DNA of 64,000 bases from Grimontia celer (GTDB taxonomy: Bacteria > Pseudomonadota > Gammaproteobacteria > Enterobacterales > Vibrionaceae), in contig NZ_FIZX01000003.1 in the NCBI RefSeq assembly GCF_900055185.1, positions 186,001-250,000 on the forward strand. Reading direction: 5' to 3'. The notes below the pieces were generated by a model. That model was not told the DNA's origin, did not search any database, and saw only the letters and a program-made list of their open reading frames with translations. Position 1 is the stretch's first letter. The number at the start of each line of letters is the position of its first letter. A program made the position numbers and the translations under genes. Positions 6,882 through 16,402 of the stretch are shown one piece after another.

Positions 6882-8837
6882 TTACGGTTTATAGGTAAAC
6901 TCGTAGTCCACGTTTTGCCATGCGTCATCCACATGTCTCATGTACTGGCGAAGCTCTTTGGCTTCTACATGTCGGGTTTTGGCACGGTAGTAATAATCCG
7001 CTTCCACGTAGGTTTTATCCAGCAAAACCTCACCGGGTTCGGCCACGGTCTTCAGTGAGCTTTTGAATTCGAAAAATGGATTATTCACTGTGCTTTCGGA
7101 TTGCTCTATGTTCCAGTTTTCAGGAAGGCTCAGTTTGATTTTTTGACGCACGGCGCCATCAGTACCAAAGCGGAATGGAGTTTTGCGACGGATGAGATCG
7201 GGTTTGGTCAGGTAATCGTCGACAATGTCGCCAGAGATCACGAAAGAATAAGTGTCTTCAGTCTTCGACCAAAGATCGTCAATCACGTACGCTTCATTGA
7301 GCGTTAGCTCATTCAGATCTTTATCGTCGCTGACTGACAATGGACGCAGGAAATCGAGACCACTGAAGAACCCTGCATAGTAGTTGGCATATTCCTCACC
7401 CAGCTCGCGAAGCGGTTTGGATTCGAGGTAACGACGCCAGCGTTCGGCTTCTAATCCGCGATAAGTGGTTTTTACTGCCAGATAGCTTTCCGCGTGAGCA
7501 TGATTGACGACATAACGCTGCTCGATGTCCTGAGTTACTGGGACTTCCTGTGAGGACATCTTGGTGAGATCGTTGCTGTCTGGTTGGAGTATCAGGCCAT
7601 ACCCGAGTCTTGACTGGGCAAGAGTGTCGAGTCGGTTCCCCTGATGGGTACGGGTTGCATCAATCCAAATCCATTCGCCTTCTTTCTTTAGCGCCACAAT
7701 GACATGGTTAAAGCTGAATGGAGCGGCAGGTTGATGGGCCAATTGATCGCGCCAGAAAGTGTCGACCAGCGCGGGATAAGCTTCAACGCCCATCGCTTCC
7801 AGCATAGACACCAGCAGCAAGGCTTTGTCTTTGCAATCGCCATAGCCCTGGGAAATGATTTGTGCAGGCGGGCGCGGCTTGTGCGAGCCAATGCCATTTT
7901 CAATGCCGAGGTAGCGGATGTTGTTTTGCACGTAGTGAATCGCAGCAACGGCCTGCTTTTCCTGTGAATCTGGGTACGTTTGCTGGATATCTTTGACCAA
8001 TGCCTGAACTTCGTCGTCGTCCGGCGTGGCTTGATAAAGCGGCAGCGCCCAGCTCACCACATCTTTCCAATCTGTATAGCTCGAAACATGAAGATAAGGA
8101 TATGGGTTGTACCAGCGCGGCTGTTCAGGTTCGTCGAAGTCATACAAACCATTAGCTTGTCGGTAGGTGAAAGTCGTGATGCCATCGTCGCGGGTCTGGC
8201 GGAAATCGCCCTGTCCTTTACCGTCCAGATTGGTGACGGAAATGCCACTGTCTGAAGGGGCCAGAATCCGCGCATTCACCAGCGCTACTGTGCTCGCCCA
8301 GCCGGTTTTTATGTACCACTCACGTCGTTCACCAAACACGGGATTAAATCCAGTAATGGTGTAGCTGACATCAATCACATCACCTACCTGAACATCATCA
8401 AGCACGATATGCAGGGTTTCATCACCGTTGTAGAGCAGGGAATCCAGTTCCACTTCCCGTTTGAAGCGGTCGATCTGAGCGGTTTCTTTTCGATCCAGTA
8501 CTTTACCGTCCCGCACCAGTTCGAGGCGGTGAATCGCGACTTTCTGATAGGAAGGATCGAAGTCAATTGAGATCTGGGAGCCGGACTCAACACCTTCAAT
8601 CGAGACCACTTTGCTGGTGTAGCGTTTATATTCGACGGGGTTGGGCACGACGAGATTTAGCTGTCTGTCCACAATCAAAAATTGTTGATCGTAGAAGTGG
8701 GCGCTCTTGTCGAGTTCGGGGATTTGGGAAATAGGCTCTACCCAATCTGGCAGAGCGGTATATAAGTCATTTTGTTGCGCTAGTGCGAGGGAGGGAAAGC
8801 TCGCTATCACGCCAAGGGCAATCAGATACTTCTTCAT
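6882..8837 (-). CDS. DUF3857 / transglutaminase-like exported protein
   Basis: A 651-residue secreted protein with signal peptide MKKYLIALGVIASFPSLALA, cleaved near residue 20. An N-terminal DUF3857 beta-sandwich (about 50-230) is followed by a transglutaminase-like papain fold. The presumed triad is Cys335 (YGDCKDKALL), His378 (FNHVIVAL) and Asp393 (WIDATRTHQG). A C-terminal DUF3858-like region ends the protein. The triad is complete, so it is probably an active peptidase or amidase in the periplasm, but the substrate of this family is not established. It starts 52 bases after the hemW stop with a terminator between them, so it is probably transcribed separately. Confidence 0.85.
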   Translation of the reverse strand: MKKYLIALGVIASFPSLALAQQNDLYTALPDWVEPISQIPELDKSAHFYDQQFLIVDRQLNLVVPNPVEYKRYTSKVVSIEGVESGSQISIDFDPSYQKVAIHRLELVRDGKVLDRKETAQIDRFKREVELDSLLYNGDETLHIVLDDVQVGDVIDVSYTITGFNPVFGERREWYIKTGWASTVALVNARILAPSDSGISVTNLDGKGQGDFRQTRDDGITTFTYRQANGLYDFDEPEQPRWYNPYPYLHVSSYTDWKDVVSWALPLYQATPDDDEVQALVKDIQQTYPDSQEKQAVAAIHYVQNNIRYLGIENGIGSHKPRPPAQIISQGYGDCKDKALLLVSMLEAMGVEAYPALVDTFWRDQLAHQPAAPFSFNHVIVALKKEGEWIWIDATRTHQGNRLDTLAQSRLGYGLILQPDSNDLTKMSSQEVPVTQDIEQRYVVNHAHAESYLAVKTTYRGLEAERWRRYLESKPLRELGEEYANYYAGFFSGLDFLRPLSVSDDKDLNELTLNEAYVIDDLWSKTEDTYSFVISGDIVDDYLTKPDLIRRKTPFRFGTDGAVRQKIKLSLPENWNIEQSESTVNNPFFEFKSSLKTVAEPGEVLLDKTYVEADYYYRAKTRHVEAKELRQYMRHVDDAWQNVDYEFTYKP

Positions 8838-8864
8838 CTACAACGCTGTCCTTTGCTTTCGAGA

Positions 8865-8890
8865 ACAAAAGGCAGCGTCGCATTGCTGCC
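8865..8890 (-). terminator. Terminator after hemW
   Basis: Minus strand: GGCAGC, an 8-base loop, GCTGCC, then TTTTGTT. It begins at the hemW stop codon and lies before the DUF3857 start. Confidence 0.65.
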
Positions 8891-10041
8891 TACTCGTTGA
8901 TGAACCCTGCGAGTAGATCGTTCAGGAACAATCGCCCTTTCTCTGTGACTTGCCAGTGGGTGTTAGTGTCTGTCAGCAAGCCTTCCTTAATTGCATGTCG
9001 CAGCGGCGTCTCCACAGTGTCGAGTGACAGTCCGGTTCTTGCCGGGTAATCGGCCTTCGGACAGGACTCTACCAGTCGGAATCGGTTCATGAAGAACTCG
9101 AACGGCAGTTCATCTGCCTCCACTATATGCAATTCGCTGAGGTAATCTTTCTCAGGATCGAGATATCCGCGCGGATGTTTCACTTTTACTGTTCGCTGTA
9201 CGGTATTGTTATCTAAAGTAACTTTTCCATGAGCCCCGCAACCAATACCCAGATAATCACCAAAACGCCAGTAGTTGAGGTTATGCCGGCACTGGAATCC
9301 CGGCTTGCTGTAGCCAGAGGTTTCATACTGAACATACCCGGCATCAGACAGCAGTTTGTGGCCTTGTTCGAATATGTCCCAAAGGTCGTCATCATCCGGC
9401 AGTGTGGGCGGCTTGGAGTAATACTGGGTGTTCGGCTCGATGGTGAGCTGATACCAAGAAAGGTGAGGTGGGTTGAGCGCAATCGCCTGTTTGAGGTCAT
9501 CCAGCGCGCCTTCGAGTGTTTGATCAGGAAGACCATGCATCAGATCGAGGTTAAAGCTGTTGAGTCCAGCTTCATGCGCCAGATTGGCAGCACGTTTGGC
9601 TTCATCCGCGCCGTGAATGCGCCCAAGACGGGCGAGCTTTTGGTTATCAAAGCTCTGCACGCCAATCGATATGCGGTTCACACCAGCTTTGCGATAAGCA
9701 ACGAACTTGTCAGCTTCCACAGTACCGGGGTTGGCTTCCATGGTGATTTCAATGTCATCATCAAACGGGATCTGCGCTTCGATGCCTTGCAGCAAGCGAG
9801 TGATCTCTTCCGGTGACATCAGGCTCGGTGTGCCGCCACCTATGAAGATGGAATGCAGCTCGCGGCCACTCACCCCTTTGAAACGGTTGAGGTCTTTTCT
9901 CAAATCATCCAACAGGGCATCAATGTAGTAGCGCTCCGGCACCTCGCCTTTCAGCGTGTGGGAGTTGAAATCGCAGTACGGGCACTTTTGCACACACCAG
10001 GGGATGTGAACATAAAGGCTCAGGGGAATGTGAACCGCCAT
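8890..10041 (-). CDS. hemW: Radical SAM heme chaperone HemW
   Basis: HemW binds heme and an SAM-dependent [4Fe-4S] cluster and is thought to deliver heme to respiratory enzymes; it was long misnamed as a second coproporphyrinogen dehydrogenase. The 383-residue protein has the radical-SAM C16-X3-C20-X2-C23 motif (CVQKCPYC), the GGGTPSL loop and SIGVQSFD. The C-terminal HemN domain contains FFMNRFRL. The first helix has PWCVQKC rather than the extended HemN motif, which supports HemW over HemN. It is only 6 bases downstream of rdgB, as in E. coli yggW-rdgB. Confidence 0.95.
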   Translation of the reverse strand: MAVHIPLSLYVHIPWCVQKCPYCDFNSHTLKGEVPERYYIDALLDDLRKDLNRFKGVSGRELHSIFIGGGTPSLMSPEEITRLLQGIEAQIPFDDDIEITMEANPGTVEADKFVAYRKAGVNRISIGVQSFDNQKLARLGRIHGADEAKRAANLAHEAGLNSFNLDLMHGLPDQTLEGALDDLKQAIALNPPHLSWYQLTIEPNTQYYSKPPTLPDDDDLWDIFEQGHKLLSDAGYVQYETSGYSKPGFQCRHNLNYWRFGDYLGIGCGAHGKVTLDNNTVQRTVKVKHPRGYLDPEKDYLSELHIVEADELPFEFFMNRFRLVESCPKADYPARTGLSLDTVETPLRHAIKEGLLTDTNTHWQVTEKGRLFLNDLLAGFINE

Positions 10042-10047
10042 CGGGGA

Positions 10048-10647
10048 TTACTTCTTCTCTTCGCTCATCGCAGCAAACAGCTTCTTCAGCGCCTGACCGC
10101 GGTGCGAGATTTGCTTTTTAACGGCAGGCTCAATGTTTGCGAGCGTGCAGCCATGCTCTTCGACGTAGAACACTGGGTCGTAACCAAAGCCGTGTGACCC
10201 AGACGCTTCACGAGCGATGGTGCCTTCGAATTTGCCGTGGCAAACCAGTGGTGTTGGGTCGTTGGCATGGCGCATATAAACCAGCACACAATGGAAACGC
10301 GCGGTGCGTTTGTCATCCGGTGCGTCTGCCATGTTTTCCAGCAGCTTTTCCAGATTCGCTTGATCGCCTTTTCCTTCGCCGGCATAACGCGCGCTGTAAA
10401 CACCCGGCGCACCGTTGAGGTAATCCACTTCCAGACCAGAATCATCAGCGATTGCTGGCAGGCCAGTTTCTTTTGCTGCATGGCGCGCTTTGATGATGGC
10501 GTTTTCAATGAAGGTGGTGCCGGTTTCGTCGGCGTCTTTTACCGCGAACTCACTTTGTGCAAACACTTCCAGACCGAAATTCTGTAGCAGATCAGCCATC
10601 TCTTTGACTTTGCCAGCGTTACCTGTTGCCAGAACCACTTTGCTCAT
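10048..10647 (-). CDS. rdgB: XTP/dITP pyrophosphatase (HAM1 family)
   Basis: Hydrolyses non-canonical purine triphosphates (XTP, ITP, dITP) to monophosphates, cleaning the nucleotide pool. It is 199 residues from ATG 10647, which has AGGAGA five bases upstream; the open frame to 10716 would add a non-homologous extension through the preceding terminator. Signatures are [34 protein letters not shown] and GFGYDPVF. It forms an operon with hemW. Confidence 0.96.
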   Translation of the reverse strand: MSKVVLATGNAGKVKEMADLLQNFGLEVFAQSEFAVKDADETGTTFIENAIIKARHAAKETGLPAIADDSGLEVDYLNGAPGVYSARYAGEGKGDQANLEKLLENMADAPDDKRTARFHCVLVYMRHANDPTPLVCHGKFEGTIAREASGSHGFGYDPVFYVEEHGCTLANIEPAVKKQISHRGQALKKLFAAMSEEKK

Positions 10648-10688
10648 TGTTCTCTCCTGAATTTGGGGGCGGCCGCGAATCGAAAACC

Positions 10689-10714
10689 AAAAAAAGGCGC
10701 CGCAATGGGGCGCC
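10689..10714 (-). terminator. Terminator after the DUF4426 gene
   Basis: Minus strand: GGCGCC, a 7-base loop, GGCGCC, then seven T. It lies between the DUF4426 stop and the rdgB start. Confidence 0.8.
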
Positions 10715-10736
10715 ATGATACCTGAATAAACAGGGG

Positions 10737-11171
10737 TCAGTCAGCGTAAAACGTCTGGTTAAAGGTGAGTTTTCCGCTGCGGTTTCCTTCAGCGCTGATA
10801 TCAATAGTGAAGGCGTAATTTTCTTCGTTGGCAAACCGAAGCTCTGCCAGATAGTAAATCGCATCTCCTTCACGCACTTCGCGGAAGGTCAGTGGCTTTT
10901 TGTTGCCTAGAAGATTGCGCGCTTCGCCGGTCAGTGTTGCTGTGAGTGCCGGTTTTCCTGCCTGCGCTTTATCTAAAATGGCGATATTCAGGATGGCATT
11001 CACACCACTGCGTTTCAGGTCATAGGCCTTAGCAACTTTTGGGGTAATAAACGTTGAGTTAAACGCCGAGTAATGCACTTCCAGTGTGCCAATGTCTTTA
11101 GACTGACCAGCGTGTGCGAACGGGGAGAGCAGCATCAGTGCGCTTATCAGCGGGAGAACGAAACGTTTCAT
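10737..11171 (-). CDS. DUF4426 exported protein
   Basis: A 144-residue protein with a cleavable signal peptide ([21 protein letters not shown]). The mature part begins [20 protein letters not shown], characteristic of the DUF4426 family, which is common in Vibrio and Pseudomonas beside rdgB/yggT/proC genes. The function is unknown. The fold appears all-beta, with alternating hydrophobic residues and no Cys. It lies in the yggS-proC-yggT-yggU direction, but a 94-base gap with a long-range inverted repeat separates it from yggU. Confidence 0.85.
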   Translation of the reverse strand: MKRFVLPLISALMLLSPFAHAGQSKDIGTLEVHYSAFNSTFITPKVAKAYDLKRSGVNAILNIAILDKAQAGKPALTATLTGEARNLLGNKKPLTFREVREGDAIYYLAELRFANEENYAFTIDISAEGNRSGKLTFNQTFYAD

Positions 11172-11198
11172 TGCGGATATCCTTGTCAGGTGAAACCA

Positions 11199-11258
11199 GT
11201 GCGTCCATTTGCTTCGTCGTCTAAGACCATTTGCTTAGTAGCCCAGGAAAGGACGCAC
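11199..11258. other. Long-loop inverted repeat between yggU and the DUF4426 gene
   Basis: GTGCGTCC (11199-11206) and GGACGCAC (11251-11258) are perfectly complementary. The loop contains two copies of CATTTGCTT and a small CTAAG/CTTAG stem. The structure lies between two same-strand genes and may shape the intercistronic mRNA. No function is claimed. Confidence 0.35.
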
Positions 11259-11265
11259 CTTTTAA

Positions 11266-11577
11266 TTACTGCTTAAGTGCAGGGATCAGATCACCGATGG
11301 CATCGGGACAAAGCGAAGGGCTGTGAATGCGAACCTGCTTATGTCTGCCAAGCTCACCTTTTTCGATATCAATCTGGCCTTTGACCACTTTGAACTGTTT
11401 CGACAGGAATTTGGTGAGATGGGCGTTGGCTTTGCCATCAACAGGCGGGGCGGTGATGGCGAGTTTAATTTCCTCGCCGTGTTGCCCCATCCATTGGTCC
11501 CTGCTGGCCTTGGGCTGGATATAGAGCCTTAAGATAAGGTCATCGTTATCCAGCCAGGCCGGGCGTGGTGCGGTCAT
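11266..11577 (-). CDS. yggU: YggU family protein (DUF167/UPF0235)
   Basis: A 103-residue small alpha/beta protein of the DUF167 family. The family hallmarks are [12 protein letters not shown] near the N-terminus and the [14 protein letters not shown] segment in the middle, followed by SRHKQVRI-like strands. Its molecular role is unknown. It is the distal member of yggS-proC-yggT-yggU, 9 bases after yggT. Confidence 0.93.
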   Translation of the reverse strand: MTAPRPAWLDNDDLILRLYIQPKASRDQWMGQHGEEIKLAITAPPVDGKANAHLTKFLSKQFKVVKGQIDIEKGELGRHKQVRIHSPSLCPDAIGDLIPALKQ

Positions 11578-11586
11578 GACTATGAC

Positions 11587-12153
11587 TTACAGCACGAACC
11601 ACAGATTGCCGAAGTAGGGGCTCAGCAGATCGCCGATAAAGAAGTTCAGGAACTGCAGCGCGATGAACAGGAACAGGATACTGAGATCCAGACCGCCCAG
11701 TGGTGGGATCACGCGGCGAATTGGCGCGACCAGTGGCTCAGTAAGCTGCACCATCACATATTCAATTGGGCTGCGGCCTTGGCTCACCCAGCTCAGAATT
11801 GCGCGAAGGATCAGTACCCAAAACAGCAGTCCACCTGCGGCTTTCACTAATGCCACTAAACCAATCAGGAAGTAGCTGGAATCAAACACCAAGGTGCCTG
11901 AACCGACCAATTGCAGGGTGAAGAACTTCGCTACACACAGCAAGTAAGCAAACAATACAGTCGCTAAATCCAAGCTTCCGATGGAAGGAATGATGCGGCG
12001 CAGCGGTGAAACCACTGGCTGGGTAGCTTTCACCACAAATTGGCTGAATGGGTTGTAGAAGTCAGCGCGTGCCCACTGCAACCAGACCCGAAGCAACACC
12101 ACCATGATGTATAGATCGAACAGTGTTGAAACGAGAAAATTCATCGAGTTCAT
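11587..12153 (-). CDS. yggT: YggT family inner-membrane protein
   Basis: A 188-residue protein with two tandem YGGT repeats, each a pair of hydrophobic helices flanking a conserved loop: QPVVSPLRRIIPSIGSLD in the first repeat and EPLVAPIRRVIPPLGGLD in the second. Four transmembrane segments are visible. The family is related to cyanobacterial/plastid proteins of c-type cytochrome and nucleoid distribution, and osmotic roles have been suggested in E. coli; neither can be read from the sequence. It is 9 bases from both proC and yggU. Confidence 0.93.
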   Translation of the reverse strand: MNSMNFLVSTLFDLYIMVVLLRVWLQWARADFYNPFSQFVVKATQPVVSPLRRIIPSIGSLDLATVLFAYLLCVAKFFTLQLVGSGTLVFDSSYFLIGLVALVKAAGGLLFWVLILRAILSWVSQGRSPIEYVMVQLTEPLVAPIRRVIPPLGGLDLSILFLFIALQFLNFFIGDLLSPYFGNLWFVL

Positions 12154-12162
12154 AAAATAGCC

Positions 12163-12981
12163 CTAAAATAGCGATTCCATCTCTTCGGCGCGGCGCACTG
12201 CAGCCTGCATGGCTTCAGAGACCGTTTCCGTGAGTTGTTTGTTATTAAATACGTTCAGTGCCTCAGCGGTAGTGCCGCCTTTGGACGTGACTTGTTCTCT
12301 TAAGGTTGCCAGTTCAATGTCCGGGTTGGCAACCACCATTTTAGCCGCGCCGAGCGCCGCTTGCTGAACAAGCTCTCGTGCGGTTTGTGTATCAAATCCC
12401 TGACGCTCTGCTTCTTTCTGCATGGCTTCCATGAACAGGAAGAAATAGGCAGGTGCACTGCCGGCTGCGGCAATGACACCATTGATGCCAGATTCTTCGT
12501 TCACCCAGCAGACTTTTCCAACGGCGCTTAACAGTTCGCCTGAGAATTGTCGGTCAGCATCAGATACAGAGTCTGGCGCATAAAGGCCACTCATTCCTTC
12601 ACCAACCAATGAAGGTGTGTTTGGCATCACACGAACAAGGTTGAGCGGTGTGCCAGCCATTTCGCTCAGACGTGATACTGATATGCCGGCAGCGATAGAA
12701 ATCGCGAGTTTATTCGACCAGTCAACATCTTGCATGCTGGCTAGGAGCTCTTCCATGCCTTGTGGTTTAACGCCAAGCACGACAACATCGGCTTGCTTCG
12801 CGCTTTCAATACCGTCTTCACTGGCATTGATGCCAAAGGTTTCACGAAACGCGGCGCTTTTTTCTGGTGTACGGTTAACAGCTGTGATTTTATCTGCTGG
12901 ATAGCCAGCCTCAATAAGGCCAGCAATGATCGAGCGTGCCATGTTGCCGGCACCGATAAAGGCGATTGTGCGTTGTTCCAT
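12163..12981 (-). CDS. proC: Pyrroline-5-carboxylate reductase
   Basis: Catalyses the last step of proline synthesis, reduction of 1-pyrroline-5-carboxylate with NAD(P)H. At 272 residues it has the Rossmann start IAFIGAGNMARSIIAGL, VLGVKPQ, the RVMPNTPSLVGEGM segment, and the C-terminal signature with GGTTAEAL. The ATG at 12981 is chosen; the frame opens one codon earlier at a TTG. It is followed by yggT and preceded by yggS, a standard arrangement in which the PLP-binding YggS and proC are co-transcribed. Confidence 0.96.
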   Translation of the reverse strand: MEQRTIAFIGAGNMARSIIAGLIEAGYPADKITAVNRTPEKSAAFRETFGINASEDGIESAKQADVVVLGVKPQGMEELLASMQDVDWSNKLAISIAAGISVSRLSEMAGTPLNLVRVMPNTPSLVGEGMSGLYAPDSVSDADRQFSGELLSAVGKVCWVNEESGINGVIAAAGSAPAYFFLFMEAMQKEAERQGFDTQTARELVQQAALGAAKMVVANPDIELATLREQVTSKGGTTAEALNVFNNKQLTETVSEAMQAAVRRAEEMESLF

Positions 12982-13029
12982 CAATCTTAATTCCTTTGTT
13001 TAGGCGGCGTCACCGCCGCGAGTGTTCTG

Positions 13030-13734
13030 TCACTTGCGATTGCTGTAATCACGCGCACCGAAAATCGCGGTGCCGATACGCACCATAGTGCTGCCGGAAG
13101 CAATCGCTGCATCCATGTCGCCACTCATACCCATAGACAGGGTATTAAATTGGGGGCGACCTACTTTCATTTCTTCAAACAGCGCGGACAGTGGCGCGAA
13201 GGCCTCGAGCTGTTTCTGGTGATCGTCTTCCGGCTGTGGAATGCACATCAGGCCGCGAAGGGTCAGGTTTGGCAATGCATCGATTTCATCTGCCAGCGTT
13301 TTCACTTCTTCAAATCCGGTGCCGGATTTAGAGATCTCACCGCTGGTGTTGACCTGAATAAGCACCTGAAGTGGCGCTGATTCATCCGGACGCTGATCGC
13401 TCAGGCGTTGCGCAATCTTGCTGCGGTCAATCGAGTGAACCCAATCGAAGTGCTCAGCAATCGAACGAGTTTTATTGGACTGGATAGGGCCAATAAAGTG
13501 CCATTCAAGATTGGGGTGAATCACGTTGAAGTGGGTGATTTTTTCGACACCCTCCTGCACATAGTTTTCGCCGAACAAGGTGTGACCTGCTTCCACGGCG
13601 TCTGCGATGGCTTCAATGGGTTTGGTTTTGCTGACAGCGAGTAATTGCACGCCAGAGGCGTCTCTCCCGCATTTTTGTGCGGCACTGTCTATTTGGCTGG
13701 TGACCTGTTCTAGGTTTTGTTTGATACTACACAT
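13030..13734 (-). CDS. yggS: PLP homeostasis protein YggS (PLPBP/COG0325)
   Basis: A 234-residue PLP-binding TIM-barrel protein that buffers vitamin B6 and amino/keto acid pools without known enzymatic turnover. The PLP lysine is K36 in LLAVSKTKP; further hallmarks are FGENYVQE, WHFIGPIQSNKTR, QVNTSGEISKSG and LSMGMSGDMDAAI. It is the first gene of the proC operon and is divergent from pilT, leaving only 26 bases between the two start codons. Confidence 0.95.
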   Translation of the reverse strand: MCSIKQNLEQVTSQIDSAAQKCGRDASGVQLLAVSKTKPIEAIADAVEAGHTLFGENYVQEGVEKITHFNVIHPNLEWHFIGPIQSNKTRSIAEHFDWVHSIDRSKIAQRLSDQRPDESAPLQVLIQVNTSGEISKSGTGFEEVKTLADEIDALPNLTLRGLMCIPQPEDDHQKQLEAFAPLSALFEEMKVGRPQFNTLSMGMSGDMDAAIASGSTMVRIGTAIFGARDYSNRK

Positions 13735-13760
13735 GTTAGATTCTGCGAGGAAACGAGTTA

Positions 13761-14798
13761 ATGGATATTACTGAATTACTGGACTTTAGTGTAAAGCATA
13801 ACGCTTCAGATCTACATCTTTCAGCTGGGGTTCCCCCAATGGTCCGCGTAGATGGTGATGTCCGCAAGCTTAGCCTGCCTCCGCTAGACCACAATGCGGT
13901 GCACCGTCTTATTTTCGATATCATGAACGATGCTCAGCAGCGCGAGTTTGAACAAAACCTCGAAGTCGACTTCTCTTTTGAACTGGCCTCTGTCGGCCGT
14001 TTCCGTGTGAATGCGTTTCATCAATCCCGTGGTTGTGCCGCGGTGTTTCGCAGCATTCCTTCGAAAATTCCGACACTTGATGCGATTAACGCGCCTGCAG
14101 TGTTCCAGCAATTTACCGAGTATCAGAAAGGTCTGGTACTGGTCACCGGGCCGACAGGCTCAGGTAAGTCGACCACGCTGGCCGCGATGATCGACAAGAT
14201 TAACAGCAGTCAGCATCGTCACGTATTGACCATCGAAGACCCTATTGAATTTGTCCATGAGCAGAAAAACTGTTTGATCAACCAGCGCGAAGTGCACCGT
14301 GATACCCATTCGTTCAACAATGCGCTCCGCTCGGCGCTGCGTGAAGACCCGGACGTGATTCTGGTCGGTGAGCTTCGTGACAAGGAAACTATTAGCCTTG
14401 CGTTGACGGCAGCAGAAACCGGTCACTTGGTCTTTGGTACGCTGCACACCTCCAGCGCAGCAAAAACCATCGACCGTATTATCGATGTCTTCCCGGGGGC
14501 GGATAAGCCGATGGTGCGCTCCATGCTGTCTGAATCGCTGCGTGCGGTGGTGTCGCAAAAACTGGTGAAGCAGATTTCCGGCGGTCGTATCGCTGCCCAC
14601 GAAGTGATGATTGCGACACCGGCGATTCGAAACCTTATCCGTGAAGACAAGATTGCCCAGATGTATTCGATGATTCAAACCGGATCAGGCCTTGGCATGC
14701 TGACGATGGAACAGTCACTTCGTAACCTCACCATGCAAGGGCTGGTGGACACGGCTGAAGCAAACAAAGCACTGGATAACGCAGGGATGGGCTTCTAA
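13761..14798 (+). CDS. pilT: Type IV pilus twitching motility retraction ATPase PilT
   Basis: Hexameric cytoplasmic motor that depolymerises type IV pili. The 345-residue protein has an N-terminal PAS-like domain and RecA-like domain with Walker A GPTGSGKST (130-138), an Asp-box EDPIEF, Walker B VILVGELRD, the His-box (GHLVFGTLHT) and the PilT-specific AIRNLIRE motif near 287-294. PilU follows after two bases. The pilus structural genes are not in this window. Confidence 0.97.
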   Translation: MDITELLDFSVKHNASDLHLSAGVPPMVRVDGDVRKLSLPPLDHNAVHRLIFDIMNDAQQREFEQNLEVDFSFELASVGRFRVNAFHQSRGCAAVFRSIPSKIPTLDAINAPAVFQQFTEYQKGLVLVTGPTGSGKSTTLAAMIDKINSSQHRHVLTIEDPIEFVHEQKNCLINQREVHRDTHSFNNALRSALREDPDVILVGELRDKETISLALTAAETGHLVFGTLHTSSAAKTIDRIIDVFPGADKPMVRSMLSESLRAVVSQKLVKQISGGRIAAHEVMIATPAIRNLIREDKIAQMYSMIQTGSGLGMLTMEQSLRNLTMQGLVDTAEANKALDNAGMGF

Positions 14799-14800
14799 CC

Positions 14801-15910
14801 ATGCAGAACACGCTCCAAGAACTGCTGGATAAGATGCTGGCGCAGAAAGCGTCGGATTGTTACATCACGGTTGATGCGCCTTGTATGTTGCGTGTCGATG
14901 GTAGCCTAAAACCAGTGGCTGGAAAGCTCGACTTAGAAGGTGTCAAAGCGCTGGTCACTGAGGCCATGGATACCGAAACCGAGCAGAAGTTTTATGCCGA
15001 CCGTGAAGCGAACTTTGCTTTAGTCACTGAAAATGGACGCTTCCGTGTTAGTGCGTTCTGGCAGCGTGACTTACCGGCTATGGTACTTCGCCGCATTGAA
15101 ACCCAAATCCCTGATATTTACTCGCTGGGTTTACCTGATGTGATTCAGGATTTGTCGATAGCCAAGCGTGGTCTGGTGCTGATTGTCGGTGCAACAGGTT
15201 CGGGGAAATCAACCTCGATGGCAGCGATGGTGGGGTTCCGCAACCGACACCGCAGCGGCCATATCCTGACGGTGGAAGACCCGATTGAGTTTATCCACCC
15301 GCATGACAAATGCATCGTGACCCAGCGTGAAATCGGTATTGATACTGACAGCTACGAAGTGGCGCTGAAAAACTCGCTACGTCAGGCGCCGGATATGATC
15401 ATGATTGGCGAAATTCGAACCCAGGAAACCATGGAATACGCCATGCAGTTTGCTGAAACCGGTCACCTTTGTATCGCAACCTTACACGCCAACAACGCCA
15501 ATCAGGCACTGGAAAGGGTGTTGCATCTGGTGCCTAAAGAGCGTCGCGAGCAGTTCCTGTTTGATTTGTCGCTCAACCTTCGCGGTATTCTGGCTCAGCA
15601 ACTGGTGCCAGATGTCAGTGGCATCGGCCGTCATGGCGCATACGAACTTCTGCTCAATACCTCTCATGTGTCGGATCTGATTCGCCGTGGTGAGCTGCAT
15701 GAGCTGAAAGAAACGATCCGCAAAGGCAAGAATGCGGGAATGTGTACCTTTGACCAATCCTTGTTTGAGCTTTTCCAGATGGGCAAAGTGTCGAAAGACG
15801 AAGCGCTTCATCATGCGGACTCGCGCAATGATCTCAAACTCATGATGAAGATGGCGGAACAGTCATCCAGCAGTTTGTCGCTGGCGAATGTCAGTATTGA
15901 GGGGCAGTAA
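14801..15910 (+). CDS. pilU: PilT-dependent retraction ATPase PilU
   Basis: PilU assists PilT during forceful pilus retraction and cannot work alone. The 369-residue protein shows a Walker A (GATGSGKST, about 131-139), EDPIEF, MIMIGEIRTQETM, GHLCIATLHANNA, and a longer C-terminal tail than PilT, rich in Ser (QSSSSLSLANVS). The stop is followed by a bidirectional terminator shared with ruvX. Confidence 0.95.
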   Translation: MQNTLQELLDKMLAQKASDCYITVDAPCMLRVDGSLKPVAGKLDLEGVKALVTEAMDTETEQKFYADREANFALVTENGRFRVSAFWQRDLPAMVLRRIETQIPDIYSLGLPDVIQDLSIAKRGLVLIVGATGSGKSTSMAAMVGFRNRHRSGHILTVEDPIEFIHPHDKCIVTQREIGIDTDSYEVALKNSLRQAPDMIMIGEIRTQETMEYAMQFAETGHLCIATLHANNANQALERVLHLVPKERREQFLFDLSLNLRGILAQQLVPDVSGIGRHGAYELLLNTSHVSDLIRRGELHELKETIRKGKNAGMCTFDQSLFELFQMGKVSKDEALHHADSRNDLKLMMKMAEQSSSSLSLANVSIEGQ

Positions 15911-15930
15911 AGAAAGTTGGCCTTCACAGA

Positions 15931-15963
15931 GAAAAGAAAAGCGCCTCAGGGCGCTTTTCTTTT
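15931..15963. terminator. Bidirectional terminator between pilU and ruvX
   Basis: AAAAGCGCC, a short loop, and GGCGCTTTTCTTTT. It has A/T-runs on both sides between converging genes and ends at the ruvX stop codon. Confidence 0.85.
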
Positions 15964-16393
15964 ATTCACCGTATTGATTTTCAAACCAGCTCTCGACAAT
16001 GATGACTGCTGACTGGCTGTCTATTTCACCTTTCCCCAAGGCTTTATAGCCGCCATACTCAAACAGCGAAGAGCGTGCTTCTGTGGTAGTCAAACGCTCG
16101 TCATGCAGCTCCACATTCACACCGAAACGGCCTTTAAGGCGGTTGGCAAATTTACGGGCGCGAGGCGTAATGGCTTCCAATTCGCCGCCGTGTAAATCCA
16201 AGGGTAAACCCACGACGACCAGGTCCGGTGTCCATTCTTTCAAAATGGCTTCAATGTTTTCCCAGCTAGGGATGCCGTCTTTTGCTTTGAGAGCTTTGAG
16301 CGGACGGGCGGTGCCGGTAATAGCCTGACCGATGGCCACACCGATGCTTTTTGTGCCGTAATCAAAGCCCAGCACTGTTTGAATGTTACTCAT
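15962..16393 (-). CDS. ruvX: Putative Holliday junction resolvase / pre-16S rRNA nuclease YqgF
   Basis: A 143-residue RNase H-like nuclease; the family processes the 16S rRNA 5' end and may resolve recombination intermediates. The acidic residues are in place: Asp in [15 protein letters not shown], Glu/Asp in [10 protein letters not shown] and the late Asp in [10 protein letters not shown]. Its start is 9 bases after yqgE, the usual yqgE-ruvX pairing. Confidence 0.95.
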   Translation of the reverse strand: MSNIQTVLGFDYGTKSIGVAIGQAITGTARPLKALKAKDGIPSWENIEAILKEWTPDLVVVGLPLDLHGGELEAITPRARKFANRLKGRFGVNVELHDERLTTTEARSSLFEYGGYKALGKGEIDSQSAVIIVESWFENQYGE

Positions 16394-16402
16394 GGAAAAC
16401 TC